Shown: piece by piece, positions 15,725-23,550 of the stretch
Position numbering within the stretch: position 1 is the stretch's first letter
How the letters are laid out: each line of letters begins with the position of its first letter
DNA from: Undibacterium parvum
Lineage (GTDB): Bacteria > Pseudomonadota > Gammaproteobacteria > Burkholderiales > Burkholderiaceae_D
DNA length: 64,000 nucleotides
Reading direction: 5' to 3'
NCBI RefSeq assembly: GCF_003955735.1
Contig: NZ_CP034464.1
Coordinates: 1,488,001 to 1,552,000, forward strand
Program-made: the position numbers and the translations under genes
Notes under the pieces: generated by a model
Database searches by the model: none
What the model saw: the letters and a program-made list of their open reading frames with translations, nothing else
What the model was told of the DNA's origin: nothing

Positions 15725-18103
15725 ATGCCCCCAAATATCAAAGACCTGATTGCCCGCATTTGTGCCTCATCTATGCCCAAATCCCGGGATGAACTGATAA
15801 ACCGCGTGATGCACCCTTGCTCGGTCCTGATGAGCAAGTTAAGTCTGCGCACCAAACTGCTCTGCATGTTTGGCACCTTCATCGCCGCCATCATCGTGCT
15901 TGGTGCATATACTGTCTCCAACCAAAACACCGACTTGAACACAGCCCGGAGTGAGTCGCAAGGCGTAGAGCTATCGCGCCAAATCATGCTGGTTTTGATA
16001 CAGACCCAAAAACATAGGGGCTTGGTCAATCTTAAACTTTCAGGACAGGATACCGATGCGAGCTTAAAAACGCTCAGAAGCGAACTTAACAAAAGCCTGA
16101 ACCAGCTTGATACCGCCATAGAGCTCTACTCAGAATTCGCACTTGCCAACCCTTGGAAAGCGACAGCTGATGAACTACGTCAATTAGCCTCAGGAAAAAT
16201 CGCTAGCAATAGCGCTGATAATTTGGCACAACATAGCCGCCTGATCGCGCAAATTCTCAGCTTTTCGAATTTAAATAATGAAACCAGTGGCCTCTTATTT
16301 GACCCGGTAGCGTCCAGTTATTTATTGATGGACGTTGCGATACAAAAAATCCCGGTCTGGATAGAGAACCTGGCGATTTTGCGCGGCATGGGTGCCGGTT
16401 TTATTAAATCTGGCAACATCGATTTTTCCGGAAAAGCCGCCTTAATCTCACGCCTGGACGGCTTGCGCAGCGCCATCGCTGCAGCGACAGAAATGGATGC
16501 AGCCTTAAAACGCGCTGGGGAAACTATGAGCGCCGAGCAACAACTAGCGCTCAAAACAAGTACCGATTTCGCCGCAACGGTGCGCAAAAATTTGTTAGGT
16601 GAAAATATCGAAGGGGACGCTAGTGCCTACTTCGCACAAGCTAGCTTGGCGATAGAAAAAACCGTACTTCTACAAACCCATTTGCAAAACCGCTTAAACA
16701 GCATACTCAGCGAGCGTATTAGCGCGCTCACACTACAGCGCAATCTGACTATCTTCATTATGCTAGCTGCGCTGTTCGCCACCGCCTATTTGGTATTTGG
16801 TTTTTATCGGAGTTTTATATCGGCAATGGCCGATGTTGGCGCTTCCGCGCTCTCGGTGGCAAAGGGCGATCTGACCAAGCAAGTTCACATCGATGGTAAA
16901 GATGAATTAGCACAAACTGGTGATGCCCTAGAAAAAATGAATTTAAATTTGTCAGCACTCGTGGCAAATGTACGTACTAACTCCAGCATGGTGTCGCAAC
17001 TCGGACAAATTTTAGCCGTTGGTATCAGCGACATGGCCATACGTACCGAACAGCAAGCATCGAGTCTGGAACAAACTTCGGCCAGTGTTGAAGATCTCGC
17101 TGCGACTGTCAAAAAGAATGCGGACAGCGCCAAATCGGCGGACAATCTGGCCTCGAATGTACGCTTAATCGCCGAATCGAGCGGTGACATCATGCATGCC
17201 GCAGTTGAAAGTATGCAGGGTATCCATACTAGCGCTAACAAGATGCAAGAGATCGTCAGCATGATAGACCGAATCGCGTTTCAGACCGATATCCTGGCGC
17301 TCAATGCTGCGGTTGAAGCCTCCCATGCGGGCACCCACGGTCTGGGTTTTGCCGTGGTAGCGAATGAGGTAAGAGCATTGGCTCAGCGTACCGCTGACGC
17401 CGCCCGCCAAATCCGGCGACTGATAGACGATGCGGTGTCTAAAGTAGAGACTGGTGTTGAGCAAATTAATGAGGTCAATCTCACTTTGGCCGACATCGTT
17501 AGCGGCATTCGAAATTTGGCGAGCAATACCAATTCGATTTCCACCGCTTCAGCCGATCAAAGCAATGGTTTAGCGCAGATCTCGGAAGCCATCCGGCATT
17601 TGGATGAGATCACACAAAGCAATGGCAAAATGGCAGAAGAAGCCAAGCATGCCTCTATCGACCTGGAAACACGTGCGCTGGCACTGACTGAAGCGGTATC
17701 GATGTTCAGATTGCGCCAAGGTACCGCCGATGAGGCGCATGCCTTAGTTAAAAAAGCCACGGCCCTATTCCACGTCAACGGTATGTCGACCTTGCAAAGA
17801 ATCACCGATGATTATGACCACGTTTTTGCCGACCGCGATATGTATGTGTTTGCCTTTAACCGTGATGGACAATACCTCGCGTTTGCCGGTAACGCCGCCA
17901 AATTGGAAGTAAACCTCATGACCGTGAGTGGGCTTGACGGTCGCAAACTGGTCGAAGACGCCTTTGCACTCGGTGCCGTTGGCGGCTGGGTGGATTACAC
18001 CATTGTCAATCCTGTGACAAAAAAAATAGAAACCAAAACCTCTTATCTGGAACCGATCTCCGCAGATATCGTGGTCGGTTGCGGTGTGTATAAATCGGCA
18101 TAG
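15725..18103 (+). CDS. Methyl-accepting chemotaxis protein with C-terminal cytoplasmic single Cache domain
   Basis: 792 residues from the ATG at 15725 (AAGGAAG upstream). TM1 ~45-64, a ~275-residue periplasmic helical sensor, TM2 ~341-362, HAMP, then the MA signalling domain with the hairpin motif IDRIAFQTDILALNAAVEA. The tip reads GTHGLGFAVVANEVR, where GRGFAVVA is usual. After the signalling domain, residues ~672-792 form an sCache_2-like domain (KKATALF, DRDMYVFAFNRDGQYLAF, GGWVDYTIVNPVTKK, VVGCGVYK). Such domains are usually periplasmic; here topology places it in the cytoplasm. Role: sensing and control of CheA; ligand unknown. No che genes lie nearby. Confidence 0.92.
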   Translation: MPPNIKDLIARICASSMPKSRDELINRVMHPCSVLMSKLSLRTKLLCMFGTFIAAIIVLGAYTVSNQNTDLNTARSESQGVELSRQIMLVLIQTQKHRGLVNLKLSGQDTDASLKTLRSELNKSLNQLDTAIELYSEFALANPWKATADELRQLASGKIASNSADNLAQHSRLIAQILSFSNLNNETSGLLFDPVASSYLLMDVAIQKIPVWIENLAILRGMGAGFIKSGNIDFSGKAALISRLDGLRSAIAAATEMDAALKRAGETMSAEQQLALKTSTDFAATVRKNLLGENIEGDASAYFAQASLAIEKTVLLQTHLQNRLNSILSERISALTLQRNLTIFIMLAALFATAYLVFGFYRSFISAMADVGASALSVAKGDLTKQVHIDGKDELAQTGDALEKMNLNLSALVANVRTNSSMVSQLGQILAVGISDMAIRTEQQASSLEQTSASVEDLAATVKKNADSAKSADNLASNVRLIAESSGDIMHAAVESMQGIHTSANKMQEIVSMIDRIAFQTDILALNAAVEASHAGTHGLGFAVVANEVRALAQRTADAARQIRRLIDDAVSKVETGVEQINEVNLTLADIVSGIRNLASNTNSISTASADQSNGLAQISEAIRHLDEITQSNGKMAEEAKHASIDLETRALALTEAVSMFRLRQGTADEAHALVKKATALFHVNGMSTLQRITDDYDHVFADRDMYVFAFNRDGQYLAFAGNAAKLEVNLMTVSGLDGRKLVEDAFALGAVGGWVDYTIVNPVTKKIETKTSYLEPISADIVVGCGVYKSA

Positions 18104-18131
18104 AGCGCAAGTAAGCTCAGTTCGCAGTTAT

Positions 18132-18159
18132 TAGTAAGCACAACATAGTAAGCACAACA
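18132..18159. repeat. 14-bp perfect tandem duplication upstream of dapF
   Basis: TAGTAAGCACAACA occurs twice head-to-tail in the 104-bp gap before dapF. Probably a slippage product; any promoter effect is untested. Confidence 0.7.
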
Positions 18160-18207
18160 AATAGCAGACGCACAAGAAAAACACCAAGTAGCGGATATAA
18201 TGGCGAG

Positions 18208-19059
18208 ATGAAACTTAAATTCACTAAAATGCATGGTGCTGGGAATGACTTTATCGTCATCGATGCCATCAATCAAAACATTAACTTTACGCCGACTCAG
18301 TGGAAGCACCTAGCAGACCGGCGATTTGGCATAGGTGCGGATCAAATTTTGGTGGTGGAACAGCCTGTCAGTGCAGATGTCGATTTTCGCTACCGCATCT
18401 ACAACGCTGATGGCGGTGAAGTCGAGCAATGTGGCAATGGTTCACGTGCATTTGTGCGCTTTGTCACGGATAAAAAACTCACCAACAAAAACGCGATAAG
18501 GGTAGAAACCATGTCCGGCATCATAGAACCGCAACTGCAGAGCGACGGCAGTATTTGCGTGAATATGGGCGCCCCTATTCTCGATGCAAGCAAAGTGCCT
18601 TTTGATACATTCGGCTTGAACGCGAAAACGCAGGCCGATGATTTATCCTGGCCGCTCAGCATCAATGAAAAAACAGTATTCGTATCCGCCGTTTCTATGG
18701 GTAATCCACATGCAGTACAAGTCGTGGAGGATAGTGAAACTTACCCAGTCTTACTAGATGGCCCGTTAATTGAGCATCATCCACGTTTTCCAAAGCGCGT
18801 GAATGCGGGTTTCATGCAAGTGATCAATCCTCAGCATATCCGGCTACGCGTCTTCGAACGTGGCGCTGGCGAAACGCTGGCCTGTGGTACCGGCGCTTGC
18901 GCTGCGGTCGTAACCGGCATACTGCGCGGTCTACTAACATCACCCGTGCGTGTGTCCATGCATGGCGGTGAATTGTCGATAGACTGGCAGGGGCCTGATC
19001 ACCCTGTATTTTTAAGCGGCCCTGCTGTGACTGTTTTTGACGGCGAAATCGAGATTTAA
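18208..19059 (+). CDS. dapF: Diaminopimelate epimerase
   Basis: 283 residues, the usual DapF length. The two catalytic cysteines are Cys75 in [10 protein letters not shown] and Cys226 in [10 protein letters not shown]; the N-terminus [12 protein letters not shown] is the family hallmark. Reaction: LL- to meso-diaminopimelate, the last step before lysine and peptidoglycan precursor synthesis. First gene of dapF-DUF484-xerC, the same order as in many Proteobacteria. Confidence 0.98.
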   Translation: MKLKFTKMHGAGNDFIVIDAINQNINFTPTQWKHLADRRFGIGADQILVVEQPVSADVDFRYRIYNADGGEVEQCGNGSRAFVRFVTDKKLTNKNAIRVETMSGIIEPQLQSDGSICVNMGAPILDASKVPFDTFGLNAKTQADDLSWPLSINEKTVFVSAVSMGNPHAVQVVEDSETYPVLLDGPLIEHHPRFPKRVNAGFMQVINPQHIRLRVFERGAGETLACGTGACAAVVTGILRGLLTSPVRVSMHGGELSIDWQGPDHPVFLSGPAVTVFDGEIEI

Positions 19060-19090
19060 ATTAACATTAAAAAATACATAGAAACCCCCA

Positions 19091-19747
19091 ATGAATTCCA
19101 ATGACATCGCTGAGTATCTAAGCAATAACCCGCATTTTTTTGAAGAACACGCTGAACTTCTCGCCAAAGTCAAACTCAGTAGCCCACTGCTTGGTCGCGC
19201 CATTTCTCTGCAAGAGCGCCAAATGGAAGTGGTACGTGAAAAACATAAATTACTAGAATTACGCCTTTCTGAACTAATGCGGCTAGCACAAGAGAATGAT
19301 GCCATCACCTCGAAATTTCAACTCTGGACCCGCTCACTGCTATTGGCCCGCAATGACATCGACCTACCACATGTATTAACCCAGGGCTTGCAAGAGATTT
19401 TTTCTTTGCCCTACGCCACGCTACGCTTATGGCAGGTCTCAGATGAGGTCACGCACACTTGGTTCGCACAGGCCAGCTCTGAAGATGTGCAATTGTTCGC
19501 TAAGGGATTGAGCGCCCCATTTTGTGGAAAAAATCAAGATTTCGAAGCCGCAAGCTGGATAGAGTCTGAACAAAAAATATTGTCAGTTGCGATGCTGCCT
19601 TTGCGTTTGTCAGAACATGCACCGACCTTCGGTTTATTGGTCTTGGGCTCACCAGATGAGGCGCGGTTTACTAAAGCAATGGCTACTGATTTCTTAGCCA
19701 AAATCGCTGACACCAGTAGTGCGGCTTTGGCTTGCATGCTAGATTAA
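19091..19747 (+). CDS. DUF484 family protein
   Basis: 218 residues. The N-terminal signature SNDIAEYLSNNPHFFEEHAE, the SLQERQ segment and a GAF-like C-terminal half are typical of DUF484 proteins, which are routinely encoded between dapF and xerC. Function is not established; the GAF-like fold suggests ligand or partner binding. It ends one base before the xerC start, so the two are tightly co-translated. Confidence 0.93.
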   Translation: MNSNDIAEYLSNNPHFFEEHAELLAKVKLSSPLLGRAISLQERQMEVVREKHKLLELRLSELMRLAQENDAITSKFQLWTRSLLLARNDIDLPHVLTQGLQEIFSLPYATLRLWQVSDEVTHTWFAQASSEDVQLFAKGLSAPFCGKNQDFEAASWIESEQKILSVAMLPLRLSEHAPTFGLLVLGSPDEARFTKAMATDFLAKIADTSSAALACMLD

Positions 19748-19748
19748 G

Positions 19749-20681
19749 ATGAGTCAGATTGCGCAAGAGAGCTATCTAGATGCCTATATAAAGGTCTTGC
19801 GCACCCAACGTAGCTTGTCCCCACACACTATCAGTAGTTATCAACTCGATTTAGCCGATCTGGTGAACTTTGCCGATGGCCGCGATTTGGCCTCACTAGG
19901 TTATTCCGACATACGTCGCCTGACATCCTTGCGCCATGCCGAAGGACTAAATGCACGAAGTATTGCGCGTCGACTATCCTGTTGGCGCGGTTTTTATCGC
20001 TGGTTGGCCGAGCAAGTTAGCCTAGCCGCAAATCCTGTCGATGGCATTAAGTCGCCCAAGAAAACTAAATCTTTGCCCAAGGCCTTAGGGGTGGATGATG
20101 CGGTGCGCCTGGTTTCACAAAGCCACTGCAATGAAGCCACGCCCAGCGCCAATCGCGCCATGTATGAATTATTGTATTCCAGTGGCTTACGGGTCTCAGA
20201 ACTCGTAGACTTAGATGTGCATGATATTCAGCAAAGCGATCACACCAGTCGCGGATGGATAGATCTGGAACAAGCTGAGGTACATGTGACAGGCAAGGGC
20301 AATAAGCAACGCATCGTACCGGTAGGAAAGCCTGCATTAGCCGCAGTACGCGATTGGTTACTATTACGCCCGACGCTGCTCAAGGCCGATCCCCATCCTC
20401 TGTTTTTGAGTGAGCGTGGCACCCGTATTTCAGTACGCCTGGTGCAGCTAAGACTAAAAGCCTATGCCCAAAGCATAGGAATTGCGGCAGATGTCCATCC
20501 GCATATGTTGCGCCATTCTTTCGCCTCGCATGTACTGCAATCATCAGGCGATTTACGAGCAGTACAGGAAATGTTGGGACATAGTTCTATCGCTGCCACG
20601 CAGGTCTACACCTCATTGGATTTTCAGCACTTGGCGAAGGTGTATGACGCCACCCATCCGCGTGCAAAAAAATCAAGATAG
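19749..20681 (+). CDS. xerC: Tyrosine recombinase XerC
   Basis: 310 residues. A SAM-like core-binding domain is followed by the catalytic domain with all expected residues: Arg148 (SSGLRVSEL), Lys183, His252 and Arg255 (HPHMLRHSFASH), His278 (LGHSS) and the nucleophile Tyr287 (TQVYTSLD). Role: with XerD, resolves chromosome dimers at dif. Its position after dapF and DUF484 distinguishes XerC from XerD or phage integrases. Confidence 0.96.
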   Translation: MSQIAQESYLDAYIKVLRTQRSLSPHTISSYQLDLADLVNFADGRDLASLGYSDIRRLTSLRHAEGLNARSIARRLSCWRGFYRWLAEQVSLAANPVDGIKSPKKTKSLPKALGVDDAVRLVSQSHCNEATPSANRAMYELLYSSGLRVSELVDLDVHDIQQSDHTSRGWIDLEQAEVHVTGKGNKQRIVPVGKPALAAVRDWLLLRPTLLKADPHPLFLSERGTRISVRLVQLRLKAYAQSIGIAADVHPHMLRHSFASHVLQSSGDLRAVQEMLGHSSIAATQVYTSLDFQHLAKVYDATHPRAKKSR

Positions 20682-20749
20682 AAACCACCTTTTGCAACTC
20701 AATTGCATTTTGATGCATAATAAGGTTTTGTTCGCACGTTGTTAGCATC

Positions 20750-21256
20750 ATGAAAACCAGTCGCATCAGCCTCATAGCAAGCAACACTCCCAAACTAGCC
20801 CAAATGCGCGCGCAGAATTTGCTACGGCAGGCACAAGTACGGGTAACCGATGCTCGATTACAGGTCTTGAATGTATTGCTAGAAACACATAGTGCGCTAT
20901 CGCATCTGGAGATACAGGACGCCTTACCGCAGCTAGATCGTGTGACCCTGTACCGCGCCCTCGACTGCCTGACCGAAGTTGGACTGGCACACAAAATCCC
21001 TGGCGACGACCGAGTATTTCGTTACAGTACTGGCAATGAACCGCAAAGCGAGCATGCGACGCGCGGCGTACAGCATCAACATGCACATTTCAAATGCAGT
21101 CTTTGCGCCAGAATATTTTGCCTCGATGGGGAACAAGCCGCTAGTTCACTCAAAGATCAATTAAGTGACACTTTGCAAACCACCCTAGCCAAAGGTTTTA
21201 AAAATCACGATATAGAACTGACCATCAAAGGCTGGTGTGCAGATTGCTCCAAATAA
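20750..21256 (+). CDS. Fur family metal-responsive regulator (Zur-like)
   Basis: 168 residues. The N-terminal winged helix includes QVRVTDARLQVLNVLLE and LDRVTLYRALDCLTEVGL. The structural zinc site is Cys116/Cys119 (CSLC) with Cys163/Cys166 (CADC); a His cluster (VQHQHAHF) matches the Fur-family metal-sensing site. The gene directly downstream encodes a CobW metallochaperone, which favours a zinc role (Zur) over iron; that is inference. A short inverted repeat (TGCAT at 20704-20708, ATGCA at 20713-20717) lies in its promoter region and might be an operator. Confidence 0.88.
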   Translation: MKTSRISLIASNTPKLAQMRAQNLLRQAQVRVTDARLQVLNVLLETHSALSHLEIQDALPQLDRVTLYRALDCLTEVGLAHKIPGDDRVFRYSTGNEPQSEHATRGVQHQHAHFKCSLCARIFCLDGEQAASSLKDQLSDTLQTTLAKGFKNHDIELTIKGWCADCSK

Positions 21257-21265
21257 CCCCCCCCC
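21257..21265 (+). repeat. Poly-C tract (9 C) between the fur-like gene and cobW
   Basis: Nine consecutive C bases begin immediately after the TAA of the Fur-family gene and end 22 bases before the CobW start. Homopolymers of this length are slippage-prone and could vary the spacing or leader of the downstream gene. Confidence 0.8.
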
Positions 21266-21287
21266 TCTTAGAAATCGACATTCTGCT

Positions 21288-22361
21288 ATGGCACTGATAC
21301 CAACAACCATCTTGACCGGCTTTTTAGGTGCAGGAAAAACTACCCTCCTCAATCGGATATTGCAAGAAAATCACGGCCATAAAATCGCCGTGATCGAAAA
21401 TGAGTTTGGCCAGGAAAACATAGACAATGAAATTTTGCTTCAAGATAGTAATGAGCAAATCATAGAAATGAATAATGGCTGTATTTGTTGCACAGTACGG
21501 GGTGACCTGATCGTGGCCTTGGGTAAATTGATACAGCAAAAAAATGAAGGGAAAATCGATTTTGACCGCGTCATTATCGAAACCACAGGCCTTGCCAATC
21601 CAGGCCCGGTTGCGCAAACCTTTTTTGTTGATGAAGAAGTCGGCATGTACTACATGCTAGATGCTGTGGTGACCGTAGTCGATGCGCGTCACGCAATGCA
21701 GACGCTCGATGAGCACGAAGAAGCGCAAAGACAAGTTGGATTCGCCGATAAAATTTTGCTATCCAAAACCGATTTAGTGGATGCTGCACAGGTGTCAGTA
21801 TTGCGTCAACGCCTTAGCCGTATGAACCCACGTGCCAGCATCAGCTCTATAGATTTTGGCAAAATTGCCATTTCCGAAGTGCTGGATTTAAAGGGTTTCA
21901 ATCTCAATGCAAAACTCGAACTGGATCCGGATTTTTTACTGGCGGAAGAGCTTCACCAACATCCTCATGAGCACGAACACGAAGAGTGTGATGAGCACTG
22001 CACTCACGATACTCATGCACACGAGCACAAGCACAAGCACAATCATCATCAAGCCCATCATTCCGACGACATCAGCGCATTTGTGTTTAAAAGTACACAG
22101 CCATTCAACACCGCTAAGCTTGATGAATTCTTAGGTGGCTTGGTACAAGTATTCGGGCCGCGTATGTTGCGCTATAAGGGCGTCTTGCTCATGGAGGGCG
22201 CCGATCGCAAAGTCATATTCCAAGGTGTGCATCAAATTATGGGTACCGATGTCGCTGGAAAATGGGCGGATGGCGAATTGCGCGAGAGTAAAATGGTGTT
22301 TATTGGCAAAAATCTACCAAAAGATATTTTTATTCAAGGATTAAGCCTTTGTTTGGTATAA
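21288..22361 (+). CDS. CobW/COG0523 family GTP-dependent metallochaperone
   Basis: 357 residues from the ATG at 21288; no good ribosome site, and the 17-codon upstream extension overlaps the preceding gene and the C-tract. Walker A GFLGAGKT (11-18); metal site NNGCICC (Cys65, Cys67, Cys68); switch ETTGLANP; guanine specificity SKTD. A striking His/Glu-rich linker at ~222-260, with around twenty histidines, precedes the CobW_C domain. Family role: GTP-driven delivery of a metal, usually zinc, to client enzymes (ZagA/ZigA/YjiA). Placement after a Fur-family regulator supports zinc homeostasis. Confidence 0.93.
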   Translation: MALIPTTILTGFLGAGKTTLLNRILQENHGHKIAVIENEFGQENIDNEILLQDSNEQIIEMNNGCICCTVRGDLIVALGKLIQQKNEGKIDFDRVIIETTGLANPGPVAQTFFVDEEVGMYYMLDAVVTVVDARHAMQTLDEHEEAQRQVGFADKILLSKTDLVDAAQVSVLRQRLSRMNPRASISSIDFGKIAISEVLDLKGFNLNAKLELDPDFLLAEELHQHPHEHEHEECDEHCTHDTHAHEHKHKHNHHQAHHSDDISAFVFKSTQPFNTAKLDEFLGGLVQVFGPRMLRYKGVLLMEGADRKVIFQGVHQIMGTDVAGKWADGELRESKMVFIGKNLPKDIFIQGLSLCLV

Positions 22362-22461
22362 ACTAGCGCCCTAATGGATACTGGCGGAGTTTAATTCCGT
22401 AGTACCAGCTAAAAAAGAGATGGTGAAATTTACCATTTACTTTATTGGCAAGGGGAGGATA

Positions 22462-22533
22462 ATGGTTCTTCAATTAAGTTTTAATCTTATTAAACCGTTA
22501 TTTGTGTGTATTAACCCGTTGTATCGAAAGTAA
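22462..22533 (+). CDS. Putative 23-codon leader peptide upstream of dksA
   Basis: Opens with ATG 22462 just after a purine-rich AAGGGGAGGATA, the strongest Shine-Dalgarno-like sequence in this stretch, and encodes 23 residues beginning MVLQLSFNLIKPL. Its TAA (22531-22533) lies five bases before the dksA GTG, in a different frame. dksA itself has no good ribosome site, so translation is probably coupled. Two hairpins precede it: CTGG-CGGA pairing with TCCG and CCAG at 22381-22408, and ATGGT/ACCAT at 22420-22436. Inferred from sequence only. Confidence 0.5.
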   Translation: MVLQLSFNLIKPLFVCINPLYRK

Positions 22534-22538
22534 GCGAA

Positions 22539-22994
22539 GTGGCAACTAAATCACCTAAATCGACTGCTACAGTCAGTGCACCCGCAGCCCTACTCACCGA
22601 AGCAGAAATTCTTGCTATGGGTGAGCAGGACTATATGAATGATGCCCAATTGGCATTTTTCAAAGCCCGTTTGCAACAGCTTGAAAAAGATTTGCTTAAA
22701 AACGCCGACGAAACAACCGAACATCTGCGTGAAACCGTATTGGTACCCGATCCAGCTGATCGCGCCACGATAGAAGAAGAGCATTCTCTGGAATTGCGCA
22801 CTCGCGATCGTGAACGCAAATTGCTGAAAAAAGTGCAGCAATCCATCGCCAGCATTGATGCCGGCGAATATGGCTGGTGCGAAGAGACCGGTGAACCGAT
22901 AGGCGTCCCACGCTTGGTTGCTCGTCCGACAGCGAGTTTATCGCTGGAAGCACAGCAAAGACGTGAGATGAAGCAAAAGCTGTATGGCGACTGA
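22539..22994 (+). CDS. dksA: RNA polymerase-binding transcription factor DksA, cysteine-poor type
   Basis: 151 residues with a GTG start; an in-frame TAA at 22512 excludes a longer protein. The coiled-coil tip has DPADRA with Asp71, Asp74 and Ala76, the residues that DksA inserts into the polymerase secondary channel. The zinc-finger region keeps the family sequence (YGWCEETGEPIG, RLVARPTASLSLEAQ), but only Cys114 remains; the other three canonical cysteines are Thr117, Ser135 and Ala138. Role: with ppGpp, adjusts rRNA, amino-acid and stress promoters. This zinc-independent-looking form is, to my recollection, common in alpha- and betaproteobacteria. Confidence 0.95.
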   Translation: MATKSPKSTATVSAPAALLTEAEILAMGEQDYMNDAQLAFFKARLQQLEKDLLKNADETTEHLRETVLVPDPADRATIEEEHSLELRTRDRERKLLKKVQQSIASIDAGEYGWCEETGEPIGVPRLVARPTASLSLEAQQRREMKQKLYGD

Positions 22995-23025
22995 GTAGTT
23001 CACAGTAGGCTGGACGCGATTATTA

Positions 23026-23066
23026 ATAAAAAGCGCGCAGTGTTAAGCTGCGCGCTTTTTATTTTG
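23026..23066 (+). terminator. dksA terminator
   Basis: AAAAAGCGCGCAG and CTGCGCGCTTTTT form a ~13-bp GC-rich stem with a short loop and T-run, ~30 bp after the dksA stop. Confidence 0.93.
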
Positions 23067-23550
23067 AGCGAAATAGAAGTTGCTGCTTCTGTCTTTTATT
23101 CGGCGGCCAGCTCAGTACATCTGGGTTGAAGGTGAAAATTCAGACAACATGATCCCAATTAAGCTCTCAAGAAAATCCAATTAGCGAATTCCTATTCTGG
23201 CAAAAGCTAGGATGAAATTGTAATTTTGTGTAAAATTAGAAACACTCAAAGTAGGACTTAGACGTCAGATTCCAAAAGTATATTTTGAGTAAATAAGCGA
23301 AATTAGAATTTTTTAATAGAATTTAACGCGGCAATATGCACTTTAAACGAATTCTAGCACTCGCCAAATACCCCTACTTTAAAAATAGTTTTAACTAAGC
23401 AATAATAGTAAGCTGTTCAAGCAAAACTAACAAAAAACACCCGAATCAGACTATACTTTCGAAAGAAACATTTAGCAGTCATTTACTTTTTACGACTCGC
23501 TAGGCTATACAATAATCAAACCGTATTTTCCATCTACATTCAAGGTCAAC
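23067..23550. other. AT-rich non-coding region ahead of the STAS gene
   Basis: About 480 bp, clearly richer in A and T than its surroundings. No credible ORF with a ribosome site, no tRNA-like structure and no repeat shared with the rest of the window. It must contain the promoter of the gene at 23551; a small RNA cannot be excluded by eye. Confidence 0.4.

Noticed and set aside
20704..20717. TGCAT-N4-ATGCA as a definite Zur/Fur box
   Set aside because: Too short and unlike the known Fur or Zur consensus; kept only as a possible operator in the gene entry.
23120..23182. Possible short ORF (ATGATCCCA...) in the dksA-STAS gap
   Set aside because: Only about a dozen codons, with no ribosome site and no recognisable feature.
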